Origin: Aquabacterium olei
GTDB lineage: Bacteria > Pseudomonadota > Gammaproteobacteria > Burkholderiales > Burkholderiaceae_C
Assembly: GCF_003100395.1 (NCBI RefSeq)
Contig: NZ_CP029210.1
Coordinates: forward strand, 1,550,001-1,614,000
Direction: 5' to 3'
Length of the DNA stretch: 64,000 bases
This document shows positions 1 to 8,544 of this stretch, one piece after another. Each line of letters starts with the position of its first letter. Positions within the stretch are counted from its first letter, which is position 1. Position numbers and translations under genes: made by a program. The notes under the pieces were generated by a model, which saw nothing but the letters and a program-made list of their open reading frames with translations, searched no databases and was not told the DNA's origin.

Positions 1-1
1 C

Positions 2-748
2 CTCGACAACCTGCGCATGCGCGGCACCCCGCTGACGCTGGCGTGGTCCGAGCTGCGCTACACCGTCATCGTTCGCTCGTTCCGCGCATCCTTTGAGCTG
101 GCCTACAACATCCCCTACAGCATCAGCTGCGAGGTGGTGAGCTTCGACAGTCAGCCGGTGACGTCGGCGCCTTCTGCCGGCGTGGATGTGTGGGTGCAGC
201 AGGACGCACAAGCGGCCGGCAACCTGGCCGACGCCATCGGGGACAGCAAGCTGTCCGAGCTGGTGGCCGCCATGCAGTCGGCGACCGCGGCTGTTTCCAA
301 CTTCGCCACAGCGAGCCAGGCGGCCATCAACTCGGTGCTGGTCCCCGTGCAGGCCGTCCAGTCTGCTGCGCAAACCATGCTGGCCACCGCGGCCAACACG
401 ATCAACAGCGTGGCGACGGTCGGCGGGATCCTGCCGAACAACCCCGTGGCGGCGCAGGCCGCACGACTCACGGGGCAAGTGGCCGCCATGACGCAGGCGC
501 CGCTGCTGCTGCAGCTCAGTTCGACAGTGGGGCGCATCGCTGCCAACGTCGGCCAGGCGCGCAGCGGATCCACCACCACGGTGGCCGGCGGCAACCTGTT
601 CGACCTGGCGGCCGACGCATACGGTGACGCATCCGAATGGTCGACCATCGCCCGCGCCAATGGCCTGACTGACCCGATGCTGTCGGGGGTGTCCACGCTG
701 TCGCTGCCGGCCGAGCCGGATGGCATGGGAGGGGTGACCAATGTCTGA
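2..748 (+). CDS. Phage tail/baseplate protein with C-terminal LysM-like segment (5' partial)
   Basis: The reading frame is open to the first base of the window, so the N-terminus is missing; the Met at 17 is internal. The central part is long, Ala-rich and helical, as in tail proteins threaded inside or along the tube. The last 50 or so residues (from about 570) resemble the LysM-like end found in the phage proteins encoded just before the Mu gp44/gpP hub gene, with the pattern GGNLFDLAADAYGD followed by WSTIARANGL. By position it matches the Mu gp43 (N, DNA circularisation) slot, but the visible part is too short to prove that. The stop overlaps the next gene by 8 bp. Confidence 0.7.
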   Translation, partial: LDNLRMRGTPLTLAWSELRYTVIVRSFRASFELAYNIPYSISCEVVSFDSQPVTSAPSAGVDVWVQQDAQAAGNLADAIGDSKLSELVAAMQSATAAVSNFATASQAAINSVLVPVQAVQSAAQTMLATAANTINSVATVGGILPNNPVAAQAARLTGQVAAMTQAPLLLQLSSTVGRIAANVGQARSGSTTTVAGGNLFDLAADAYGDASEWSTIARANGLTDPMLSGVSTLSLPAEPDGMGGVTNV

Positions 749-1847
749 CCTGAACACCCAGCCGACGCCGGTTGCGCGCCAGCCCCGTGGGGCCGTGCTG
801 GTCAATGATGTGCTGGTGCCCTGGGAGTCTTTCGAGGTCACCAACAACACCACATTTGATGCCGACGAGTTCCGCGTGTGGCTCCCGCTGTCGTCCCTGC
901 CGGCCGAGCTGCCGGTGGACACGCTGGCCAGCGGCAAGAGCCTGCGCGTGCAGGTGCGCGCCGGCATCGGTGCCGACAAGTCGGTGGCGCAGCTGCAGCA
1001 CCTCATCACCGGCCGCGCCGATGACGTCAGCGTGGACTATGCCCGCGGCATGGTGGAGCTGTCGGGCCGGGACTTCACCGGCCTGTTCATCGACCGCAAG
1101 ACCACGGAGAAGTTCGCCAACATGACGGCCGGCGCCATTGCTCGCGTGCTGGCCGCTCGCGTGGGCCTGCTGCCCGTGGTGAAGGACACCGCGAAGCTGG
1201 TGGGCAGCTACTACGCCATCGACCACGCGCTGATGACGCGAGAGGTGAGCGAATGGGATCTGCTGACCTGGCTCGCCCGGCAAGAGGGCTTTGCGGTCTA
1301 CGTGTCCGGCAGTGAGCTGCATTTCGAGCCCAAGCCGTCCGAGAAGGGGGCGCCCTATGTGCTGCAGTGGACGCCACCGGCCGACGGGGCGCCCTCGTTC
1401 ACCGGCATGGATCTTCGGCTGTCGCGCAACCTCACGGTGGCCCGCGACGTGACCGTGACCGTGCGCAGTTGGTCGGCCAAGGGCAAGAAGGTCGTTGAGG
1501 CCACCTACCCGAAGGGCAAGCACAAGGGGGCGGCTGCGGGCACCAGCGGCGCATCGCAGCCAGATGGCTACGTGCGCAACATCCCCGGCCTGACGCATGA
1601 GCAGGCGATCCAGCGCGCCCAAGCCATCCACGCAGAAATCACGGCCCACGAAATGAAGCTGGACGTGACCCTGCCCGCCGACGAGCTTCTGACAACGACG
1701 GTGCCTGTTGCCTTGCGCGGCACCGGCACCGCCTTCGACCAGACCTATTACCCGGAGTCGATCACGCGGCGCATGAGCATGACGGACGGCTACCTCATGA
1801 CCTTGCGCGCCAAGAACCGCTCCCCTGACAACGAGGTGACCCTGTGA
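741..1847 (+). CDS. Baseplate hub protein, Mu gp44 (gpP)/P2 gpD-like
   Basis: This 368-residue protein has the length and position of the Mu P (gp44) hub, which forms the trimeric ring that joins the tail tube to the spike. The N-terminal half begins with a phrase typical of the family (VLVNDVLVPWESFEV) and a beta-rich tube-like domain. The middle part contains the segment DLLTWLARQEGFAVYV, seen in gpD/VgrG hub domains. The C-terminal third is a lysine-rich beta domain. It overlaps its upstream neighbour by 8 bp and the spike gene by 4 bp (GTGA), which suggests translational coupling. Assignment rests on recognised family features and gene order. Confidence 0.85.
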   Translation: MSDLNTQPTPVARQPRGAVLVNDVLVPWESFEVTNNTTFDADEFRVWLPLSSLPAELPVDTLASGKSLRVQVRAGIGADKSVAQLQHLITGRADDVSVDYARGMVELSGRDFTGLFIDRKTTEKFANMTAGAIARVLAARVGLLPVVKDTAKLVGSYYAIDHALMTREVSEWDLLTWLARQEGFAVYVSGSELHFEPKPSEKGAPYVLQWTPPADGAPSFTGMDLRLSRNLTVARDVTVTVRSWSAKGKKVVEATYPKGKHKGAAAGTSGASQPDGYVRNIPGLTHEQAIQRAQAIHAEITAHEMKLDVTLPADELLTTTVPVALRGTGTAFDQTYYPESITRRMSMTDGYLMTLRAKNRSPDNEVTL

Positions 1848-2518
1848 AACAACTGTTGAACACGATGCGGCTGCAGGCCCTGATGGCCAACGCCGGCCGC
1901 GGCGTCACGCGCCTGGGCACCGTGACCAGCTACAACCCCAACGACTACAGCGTGAAGGTCAGCCTTCAACCGGAGGGCGTGGAAACCGGCTGGATCCCGC
2001 TCGGCTCGCCGTGGGTTGGCAATGGCTGGGGGCTGTTCTCGCCGCCAGCGGTGGGCGACATGGTGCACGTCGAATTTCAAGAGGGGCACCCGGAGGCGGG
2101 CATTGCTTCCCTTCGGCTGTTCAGCGATGAGGACCGGCCTTTAGCCTGCCCATCCGGCGAGCTGTGGATGGTTCACCAGTCGGGCGCATTCTTCAAACTG
2201 ACGAACGACGGCGCGGCCACGTTCTCCGATGGCCATGGCGCCACGGTGAAGCTGGCGGGCAATGGGACCATCACCAGCCAGGCCGCTGCCTGGAGCCACA
2301 CGGGCCCCATGACCATCGACGGCGTGACCACAATCAAGCAGCAGCTGGTCGGGCAGGGTGGCATGGCCATCAGCGGCGGTACCGGCGGCAGCTCGGCCAC
2401 CATCGCCGGCACCCTCAAGGTCACCGGCGGGGACGTGACGGCTGACGCCATCAGCCTCAAGACCCACAAGCACGGCGGCGTCAGCACCGGCAGCGGCATC
2501 ACGGGGGTGGCTCAATGA
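1844..2518 (+). CDS. Baseplate spike protein, Mu gp45/P2 gpV-like
   Basis: The 224-residue protein has the architecture of the membrane-piercing baseplate spike. An OB-fold domain (about residues 20-100, including VKVSLQPEGVETGWIPLGSPW and a GDMVHVEFQEG strand) is followed by a repetitive Gly/Thr-rich region expected to form a triple-stranded beta helix. The C-terminus contains KTHKHGGVSTGSG, where closely spaced histidines fit the metal-binding HxH tip known in this family. The GTG start overlaps the hub gene stop, and the stop overlaps the gp46 start (ATGA). It should work with the hub and gp46 in the baseplate centre. Confidence 0.88.
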   Translation: MKQLLNTMRLQALMANAGRGVTRLGTVTSYNPNDYSVKVSLQPEGVETGWIPLGSPWVGNGWGLFSPPAVGDMVHVEFQEGHPEAGIASLRLFSDEDRPLACPSGELWMVHQSGAFFKLTNDGAATFSDGHGATVKLAGNGTITSQAAAWSHTGPMTIDGVTTIKQQLVGQGGMAISGGTGGSSATIAGTLKVTGGDVTADAISLKTHKHGGVSTGSGITGVAQ

Positions 2519-2880
2519 GTGATCTATCCCATGTGATTTTCAGCGACGTGGGCACCAGCTCGACGGGCGACCTGGCCGCCGTCAGCGGCGTGGAAATGGG
2601 GCGTCAGCGCGTGCTGCGTCGACTGTTGACCAACCCGGGCGACTACCCGTTTCACCCGGACTATGGCGCCGGCCTGGCCCGCCTGGTCGGCGCCGTCGCA
2701 GACGTCGGCCGCATCAAGGCGCTGGTGCGTGGCCAGATGCTTCTGGAGTCGTGCGTGGCCGCCAAGCCCGAGCCGTCGGTGACGGTGACGCTCATCAGCG
2801 GCGGGGTGCAGTGCGCCATCAGCTACGCGGACGCATCCACCGGGGCCCCTGTGGCCCTTTCCTTCAACGTGACCACCTGA
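2515..2880 (+). CDS. Baseplate wedge protein, Mu gp46/P2 gpW (gp25-like)
   Basis: This short 121-residue protein matches the gp25/gpW family, a wedge component next to the central spike. The characteristic segment is TNPGDYPFHPDYGAGL (about residues 40-55), followed by a helix and a beta C-terminus. Its position between the spike and the J gene is the standard order. It starts with an ATGA overlap on the spike gene, and its TGA lies 4 bp before the ATG of the J gene. Confidence 0.85.
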   Translation: MSDLSHVIFSDVGTSSTGDLAAVSGVEMGRQRVLRRLLTNPGDYPFHPDYGAGLARLVGAVADVGRIKALVRGQMLLESCVAAKPEPSVTVTLISGGVQCAISYADASTGAPVALSFNVTT

Positions 2881-2884
2881 CAAC

Positions 2885-3975
2885 ATGGCACTCACCACCT
2901 ACGATTCTTCACCAGCCTGATTCGACAGCAGGCCGCCGCCATCCAAGCCTCGGCCAAGGCCCTGGTGGACGTGTCTGTGGGCTCGATCACCCGGGCATTC
3001 ATTGAGGCCAACGCCGCCATGGCGCTGTGGCTGCAGAGCCTGGTGCTCGGCGTGCTGGCGCGCTCGCGGGCGTCGACCAGCACCGGATCGGACCTCGACA
3101 GCTGGATGGCCGATTACGGCTTTGCCCGGCTCGGCGCGCAGTACGCCAGCGGCGTGGTGGCCTTCTCGCGCTTCACAGCCGGGGCCTCGGTCACCATCCC
3201 CGCCGGCACGACTGTGCAGACCGCCGACGGGGCCTGGCAGTACACCACCACGGCGCCGGCAACCTTGGCGCCGACGCAGAACACGGTGCAGGTTTCCGTG
3301 GCTGCATCGACCCCTGGCGCCGGCGGGAATGCCGCAATCGGCGCGGTGTCCACCATCGTGGGCGGCCTGTCCGGTGTCGACACGGTGACCAACGCCGCGG
3401 CGTTCGTCGGCGGCGCTGACGCCGAAACCGATGCAGCCTATCGGGCGCGATTCGTCGTGTGGGTCAACGGCTTGAGCAAGGCGACCGGCTCGGCCATCGG
3501 CGCGGCCATCGGCGCCGTGAAAGCCGGGTTGACCTACACCATCACCGAGAACGTGACCTATGCCGGCACCGCCCAGCCTGGCCACTTCTTCGTCGTGGTC
3601 GATGACGGCACCGGCTCCCCGTCGGCCGGCCTGCTTGCCAGTGTTGGCTCGGCAGTGGAGGCGGCCCGCGGACTGACCAGCACCTTTGCGGTGTTCGCCC
3701 CCGTTGTCCTGACGGCCAATGTGTCCGTGATCGTGACGGTGGCCGGCGGGTACGACGCGGCCACGGTGCGATCTTCCGTGCAGCTCGCGCTGGCCAGCTA
3801 CATCAACAGCTTGAGTCTCGGCCAGGCCCTGCCTTACAGCCGACTCATGCAGGTGATCTATGACGCCAGCCCGGGTGTGACCAACGCGGCCACCCTGACC
3901 CTGAACGGCGGCACGGCAGATCTGGCGGCAACAGCCAAACAGGTCATCAAGGCCGGCGCCATCACTGTTTCCTGA
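2885..3975 (+). pseudogene. Baseplate J protein (Mu gp47/P2 gpJ-like), apparent 1-nt frameshift near the start
   Basis: From 2965 the frame encodes a clear gpJ wedge protein: a helical start, then a long beta-rich Baseplate_J domain with GADAETDAAYRARF near the middle. The natural start is the ATG at 2885, which gives MALTTYD and then a stop at 2918-2920. Reading on in the frame of the main ORF from 2905 gives FFTSLIRQQAAAIQASAK, exactly the kind of N-terminus J proteins have. One T therefore seems to be missing from GATTCTTC around 2904-2909. An alternative start at 2965 would lose about 27 residues. The cause could be a real mutation, a sequencing error or, less likely, recoding. Confidence 0.75.
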
Positions 3976-3985
3976 TGAGGTGCCC

Positions 3986-4645
3986 ATGATCGGTGACCAA
4001 TCCAACATGCTTGCGCGGCTCAAGGCCGTGCTGCCCCGCTGGTTCCCGGACAGCTCGCCCGTCGTCGACGGCCTGCTGTCGGGCCTGGCCAGCGTGCACG
4101 CGGGTCTGTTTTCCCTGGTGAGCTACGCCGGCCTGCAGACGCGCATCAAGACCGCAACAGATGGCTGGCTTGACATGATCGCGGCCGACTTCTTCGGCAG
4201 CTCCCTGGTGCGCGCCATCAACCAGTCCGACACCAGCCTGCGCACCCGCATCCTGCTGTCGCTTCTGCGCGAGCGCGCCACCCGCGCCGCGCTGCGCCGG
4301 GTGCTGGTAGATCTGACGGGGCGAGAGCCCACGATCATCGAGCCCGCCCGGCCAACCGACTGCGGCGGATACGGCGCCCCCGTGGCCGGGTACGGATCTG
4401 CTGGCGCGTACGGCTCCATGGCGCTCCCGTTCCAGTGCTTCGTGCAAGCGAAGCGGCCCAGCTCGGCCGGTATCCCGATGGTGGGGGGCTATGGCAAGCC
4501 CGCGCTGGCCTACAGCACGCCCAGCCAAAGCAAGTACGCCACCCTGGCCGATGTGTCGGGCGCCGTGACCGATGCCGACATTTACGCAGCCGTCGAATCG
4601 GTGCGGCCCGCCGGCGCAACGGTGTGGGTCAACATCGCCTCATAA
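3986..4645 (+). CDS. Tail protein, Mu gp48 (YmfQ/DUF2313, P2 gpI-like)
   Basis: The 219-residue product follows the J gene directly, as gp48/gpI does in Mu-like and P2-like phages, where it links baseplate wedges to fibres. Helical segments in the first 130 residues include LKAVLPRWFPDSSPVVDGLL and a stretch rich in Arg (SLLRERATRAALRRVLVDLTGREP). A Gly/Tyr-rich middle (YGAPVAGYGSAGAYGS) is typical of the larger family members. The ATG at 3986 is preferred over the GTG at 3980 because GAGG sits at a good distance upstream. The gene ends 38 bp before the tail fibre. Confidence 0.78.
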   Translation: MIGDQSNMLARLKAVLPRWFPDSSPVVDGLLSGLASVHAGLFSLVSYAGLQTRIKTATDGWLDMIAADFFGSSLVRAINQSDTSLRTRILLSLLRERATRAALRRVLVDLTGREPTIIEPARPTDCGGYGAPVAGYGSAGAYGSMALPFQCFVQAKRPSSAGIPMVGGYGKPALAYSTPSQSKYATLADVSGAVTDADIYAAVESVRPAGATVWVNIAS

Positions 4646-4683
4646 TCGGGCGCAATGCGCTCTAAAAGGTAGCCATCAAAAAT

Positions 4684-6423
4684 ATGGACCGTCCCATCGT
4701 CTACCCCGGTCAGATCCCCTTGGAGACTGACCTTCTCAGCACGAACCGCAACGCGCTCGTTGGCTTGGCCAAGCTGTGCGCTGCGCTGTTCGGATCCACC
4801 ACCATGGCGTTTGGCTTGGCTGCCACGCCGGACTCGCCCGCCTCGATGCGTGTGGCCATCGGCCCCGGCGACATTTACCAGCTGGCCAACCTCGACAGCT
4901 CCGCTTACAGCTCGCTGGCCGCGGACACCACGCACCAGATCGTCAAGCAAGGGATCAACCTCGATGCCACGTATCTGACGCTTTCCGCTCCCGGCACGGC
5001 TGGCCAGTCGATCAACTACTTGATTCAGGCCACGCTTGCGGAGGCCGACGCCGGCGCCACCGTGCTGCCGTACTACAACAGCAGCAACCCGGCGGCGGCC
5101 TACTCGGGGCCCAGCAACTCCGGGCAGGCGCAAGCCACAAACCGCAAGGTATCCGTCACGCTGGCCGCCAAGGCGGGCGCAGCGGCCGCTACGGGATCGC
5201 AGGTCACCCCGGCACCTGACGCCGGGTACATCGGCCTTTGGGTCGTTACGGTGGCCTATGGCGCAACCACAATCACCGCCGGGAACATCAGCCGCTATGC
5301 GTGGGCGCCCTACATCCCCGACGCCGGGCTGCTGGTTGGCTCGATCCAACAGGGCGGCACCATTGCATCAGCTGCGGGTGGCACGGCCGACGCGCTCACG
5401 GGGATCTACAACCCGAACATCAGCACCCTGACCAACGGCCTGACGCTGTTCGTGCGAGCCAACCTGGCAAACACATCCACCACGCCCACGTTCACGCCAA
5501 ACTCCGGCACGGTCGCCGCCAAGGCCATCGTGAAGGGCAACAACTTGCCTTTGGCGCCAGGTGACATTGCAGGCGCTGGCCATTGGCTGGAGATGACCTA
5601 CGACAGCACGCTGGACAAGTGGACGCTTCAGAACCCCGCGACAGGCATTGCCGCCCCTGCCATAACTGGCGGCGCCAAGAACCTGCAGGCATCCGCAACT
5701 GGCTCATCGGCCGCCGTGAGCATCAGCGCCGATGAGCTTGTGCTGTCGAACGCATCCGGCAGCTACAAGACCCTTAGCGGGGTGGCGGTTGCGCTAAACA
5801 GCGCCGGAACGGGTGTCAACGGGCTTGATACCGGCACCCTCGCCGCCTCTACGTGGTACAGCCTGTGGGTGATCTGGAACGGCTCGACAGTCGCAAGCCT
5901 GATTTCGATGTCGGGCACGGCGCCAACAATGCCGGCCGGCTACACCTTCAAGACCCGCGTCGGCTGGATCTACACCGATAGCACCGCCAATAAATACCCG
6001 TACGGGTTCGTCCAATACGGGCGCACCGTTCGCCTCAAACGCGACGGCGCGCTGGCTGCAGGCTTCCCTGGGCTGTTCTATGGCGTCCAGGGCAACATCA
6101 CCACGCCCACCTGGGCATCCTCCCGGGTGCGCGGATTGAGCACGGGGGTTGCGCTTCCCCCGACCGCCGGAAAAGCAGCCCTCATGGTGGGCACGTCCTC
6201 GGCCGCCGGCATGACCGCCATGGTGGCGCCGTCTGCATCTTATGGCGGTTACTCGGGCACCAACCACCTGCGTGCGCCGCTCACGGTGAGTAACACCACC
6301 ACCGCGTCCGGAAATGGATTCACCGTGCTGGGTGAGGTTCTGCTGGAGTCGGATTACCTTTTTTATGCCGGTGACAACGCTTCGTGCAACGCCGTATTTG
6401 TCGGCTGGGAGGACAACCTGTGA
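4684..6423 (+). CDS. Phage tail fibre/host-recognition protein
   Basis: This 579-residue protein occupies the tail fibre position. It begins with a conserved N-terminus seen in many prophage fibres (MDRPIVYPGQIPLETDLLS), likely the part that attaches to the baseplate. The rest is beta-rich, low in charge and full of Thr, Ser, Gly and Ala, as expected for a trimeric fibre. No enzymatic motif is recognised. The C-terminal third (after about residue 330) probably carries the receptor-binding part, which usually diverges most between phages. The last codon overlaps the GTG start of the following small gene. Confidence 0.8.
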   Translation: MDRPIVYPGQIPLETDLLSTNRNALVGLAKLCAALFGSTTMAFGLAATPDSPASMRVAIGPGDIYQLANLDSSAYSSLAADTTHQIVKQGINLDATYLTLSAPGTAGQSINYLIQATLAEADAGATVLPYYNSSNPAAAYSGPSNSGQAQATNRKVSVTLAAKAGAAAATGSQVTPAPDAGYIGLWVVTVAYGATTITAGNISRYAWAPYIPDAGLLVGSIQQGGTIASAAGGTADALTGIYNPNISTLTNGLTLFVRANLANTSTTPTFTPNSGTVAAKAIVKGNNLPLAPGDIAGAGHWLEMTYDSTLDKWTLQNPATGIAAPAITGGAKNLQASATGSSAAVSISADELVLSNASGSYKTLSGVAVALNSAGTGVNGLDTGTLAASTWYSLWVIWNGSTVASLISMSGTAPTMPAGYTFKTRVGWIYTDSTANKYPYGFVQYGRTVRLKRDGALAAGFPGLFYGVQGNITTPTWASSRVRGLSTGVALPPTAGKAALMVGTSSAAGMTAMVAPSASYGGYSGTNHLRAPLTVSNTTTASGNGFTVLGEVLLESDYLFYAGDNASCNAVFVGWEDNL

Positions 6424-6695
6424 GTTACGCAGTCCGTAAGGATGGAATGGGATGGCGCGCCGCCGCATCGGAGGCCGACTGCCTTGAGCATGAGTTTTGG
6501 CAGGCTACGCAGCCTCCACCGCCCGACACGGCGAAAGCCGACCGTATCGCCGCAATCAAGCTCGAGCTGTTGGCGGTTGACGCCAAGACGCCGCGAGCCG
6601 TGCGCGAGTCCACCCTGACTGGCGACACGTCGCGCCTGGTGGACCTTGAGGCGCAGGCCGTCAAGCTGCGCGCCGAGCTGGCCACGCTCACCTGA
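6420..6695 (+). CDS. Small tail-fibre-associated phage protein
   Basis: The GTG at 6420 overlaps the fibre stop codon (GTGA), which indicates coupling. The 91-residue product starts with a short aromatic segment (SYAVRKDGMGWRAA) typical of proteins encoded right after fibres. A helical tail with alternating Arg, Glu and Leu (KADRIAAIKLELLAVDAKTP) recurs at the ends of fibre chaperone-like proteins. It may help fibre assembly, but this is inferred from position and composition only. A rho-independent terminator follows 21 bp after the stop. Confidence 0.6.
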   Translation: MSYAVRKDGMGWRAAASEADCLEHEFWQATQPPPPDTAKADRIAAIKLELLAVDAKTPRAVRESTLTGDTSRLVDLEAQAVKLRAELATLT

Positions 6696-6716
6696 CCGAA
6701 CCCGCCCCGCAACCAC

Positions 6717-6739
6717 ACCCGCCCATGAGGCGGGTTTTT
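6717..6739 (+). terminator. Rho-independent terminator at the end of the tail operon
   Basis: A 7-bp stem ACCCGCC / GGCGGGT with the 5-nt loop CATGA is followed by TTTT and C. It sits between the fibre-associated gene and the holin and separates the structural from the lysis genes, although read-through to the lysis cassette remains possible. Confidence 0.85.
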
Positions 6740-6758
6740 CATTTCTGGAGGGCCATTG

Positions 6759-7163
6759 ATGGCTGAACCCACTTCCACGGCGCTGCTCGCATCGGTCGGC
6801 GCCTTCACCTCGGCCATGGGCTTCCTGGCCGCATCCATGGGGGTGCCCCCGCCCGTCGTCATGGCGGCGATCCTGGGCGCGGCTACGGCTGTCGGCGCAT
6901 CTGATCGTGCCGTCATGTCTGCGCGCAGCGTCTTCGCCATGGCGATGACGTTCTGCATGTCGCTGGGCCTCGGCATCTGGGCTGGCAGCAAGCTGGCCGG
7001 CCCCGTGCTGGTGGCGCTGCTCAACAGCCTGCCGGGCCTGTCCCTTCACCTGGCCGATGACGCAGCAAACCCGCTGTGCACGGCCATCCTGGCCGCCATC
7101 GGACAGCGCGAGCTGCTGCCGCTGGGCCTGGCCTTTCTGCGCAGCAAGGCGGGGGGTGCGTGA
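6759..7163 (+). CDS. Putative holin (multi-span small membrane protein)
   Basis: The 134-residue protein has at least three hydrophobic spans (about residues 8-30, 32-50 and 60-95) separated by short charged turns, and it opens the lysis cassette. Size, topology and position fit a class I-like holin that times lysis by making holes in the inner membrane. The ATG at 6759 is chosen over the TTG just before it because GGAGGG lies about 9 bp upstream. Holins are too diverse to assign a family from sequence alone. Confidence 0.65.
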   Translation: MAEPTSTALLASVGAFTSAMGFLAASMGVPPPVVMAAILGAATAVGASDRAVMSARSVFAMAMTFCMSLGLGIWAGSKLAGPVLVALLNSLPGLSLHLADDAANPLCTAILAAIGQRELLPLGLAFLRSKAGGA

Positions 7164-7918
7164 TGACTGTTCCGACTGTTCACACTTTCCTCGGCTGGCT
7201 GCAGGTGCTGTGCGGCCTGGCCATCATGCTGGGCGGCCTGGCCCTGGCCATGTCCGCAACCGATGCGCGCACGCCGCGGCCGGTGCGCTGGGCCTTGTCG
7301 GGCCTGGTGGCGTGGGGTGCATGGCTCGCCGCCATCCCCCTGGGTGGCCACGGGCACGACAGCATGCCGGCGCTCGCCGTGGCGCTGCTGCTGGCCGTCC
7401 TGCTGCTGTTCCGCGGCCATCGCATCAGCGCGCTGCTGGCAGGGGAGGGTTGGCCACCGGCCAAGCGCGGCCAGGTCTGGAGCGTCACGCTACCGGCGCG
7501 CCGGCATGTCGTGGGGTGGCGTAAAAAAATCGACCCCATCTGGCTGCTGTTCGGCAACGAGGATGACGGCTGGTACGGTGACGCCACCTGGCGCGCAGGC
7601 CGGCCCGAGTCGATTGGCCTGGCCGTGCTCTGGTGGCTGCGCAACCCGTGCCACAACCTGACGTGGTACCTGATCGGCGTGGCAGACCGCGAGCGCATCG
7701 TGACAGGGCGGTGGGTGCCGCGGATCCACAAGCCGGGCGGCGGGGCGCTGACGTGCTGGACCGACGTGCTGGTGTGCAACCGCTGGTGGCTGTCCCTGCC
7801 GTTCGTGTCCTACCTCTCGCCCTACTGCAAGTTCTACCTGGGCTGGCGAACGGGCGGGGCCTTCGGCATCAAGCTGAATCTGAGCGTGAAGGGGCGGCCG
7901 GAATGGGTTTCGCGCTGA
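7163..7918 (+). CDS. Lysis-cassette membrane protein: holin-like N-terminus fused to a phage DUF7338-like domain
   Basis: The first 100 or so residues hold three hydrophobic segments, like a second holin or antiholin. From about residue 115 a different, Trp-rich domain begins: DPIWLLFGNEDDGWYGD, WWLRNPCHNLTWYLIGV, and near the end CKFYLGWRTGGAFGIKLN. This C-terminal type is known as a stand-alone phage protein of unknown function near lysis genes. Here it appears joined to the membrane part in one 251-residue frame, with no frameshift sign. The ATG at 7163 overlaps the end of the holin, and the 3' end overlaps the endolysin by 16 bp. Confidence 0.6.
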   Translation: MTVPTVHTFLGWLQVLCGLAIMLGGLALAMSATDARTPRPVRWALSGLVAWGAWLAAIPLGGHGHDSMPALAVALLLAVLLLFRGHRISALLAGEGWPPAKRGQVWSVTLPARRHVVGWRKKIDPIWLLFGNEDDGWYGDATWRAGRPESIGLAVLWWLRNPCHNLTWYLIGVADRERIVTGRWVPRIHKPGGGALTCWTDVLVCNRWWLSLPFVSYLSPYCKFYLGWRTGGAFGIKLNLSVKGRPEWVSR

Positions 7919-8544
7919 CGCTCGATCACCTGCTGGCGTCGGGCGTGCCGCCCACGCTGGCCAAGCGCATGGTGGACCCGCTGCGCGCCGCCTGCGCGCT
8001 GCACGCCATCGACACCAAGGGCCGCCTGGCGGCCTTTCTTGGCCAGGCCATCGTGGAGTCGTCGGGCTTCGTCCGGCTCGATGAGGTGCTGACCTATTCC
8101 AGCGCCCAGCGCATCCTCGATCTGTTCCCCAGCCGGGTGAAGACCTTGGCGCAGGCGCAGAGCCTGGTGCGCAAGCCTGTGGCCTTCGCCAATTGCGTCT
8201 ACGCCGGCAAGAACGGCAACGGCGATGAGGCGAGCGGCGACGGCTACCGCTTCCATGGCCGCGGCATCTTCCAGCTCACGGGCCGGGCCTGGTACGAGCG
8301 CGCCGGCCGCGAGCTGGGCCGCCCCTACCTTGAACAGCCGGATCTGCTGCTGCAGCCGTCTGACGCCTGCCTGTCGGCCGCCTGGTACTGGAAGGTCTGC
8401 GGCTGCAACGAGCTGGCCGATGCGCGGCAGCTGGACGCCATCACCAAGGCGATCAACGGGCCGGCCATGGACCAGGCCGCCCGACGCCGAACCGAGGCCA
8501 ACGAGATGCTGGCCATCCTCAACACCACCACCGACACAGCATGA
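7903..8544 (+). CDS. Endolysin, glycoside hydrolase family 19 (chitinase-like)
   Basis: The 213-residue protein matches the GH19-type phage lysins that cut peptidoglycan glycan strands. Visible landmarks are AAFLGQAIVESSGF (about residues 42-55, with the likely catalytic Glu) and YRFHGRGIFQLTGRAWY (about 115-131), which forms part of the active site cleft. No signal peptide is seen, so export through holin holes is expected. It starts inside the preceding gene and overlaps the Rz gene by 4 bp (ATGA). Confidence 0.88.
   Translation: MGFALTLDHLLASGVPPTLAKRMVDPLRAACALHAIDTKGRLAAFLGQAIVESSGFVRLDEVLTYSSAQRILDLFPSRVKTLAQAQSLVRKPVAFANCVYAGKNGNGDEASGDGYRFHGRGIFQLTGRAWYERAGRELGRPYLEQPDLLLQPSDACLSAAWYWKVCGCNELADARQLDAITKAINGPAMDQAARRRTEANEMLAILNTTTDTA

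Noticed and set aside
2885..2920. Programmed frameshifting in gpJ
   Set aside because: No slippery heptamer or downstream structure was seen, and J genes are not known to be recoded. A mutation or sequencing error is simpler.
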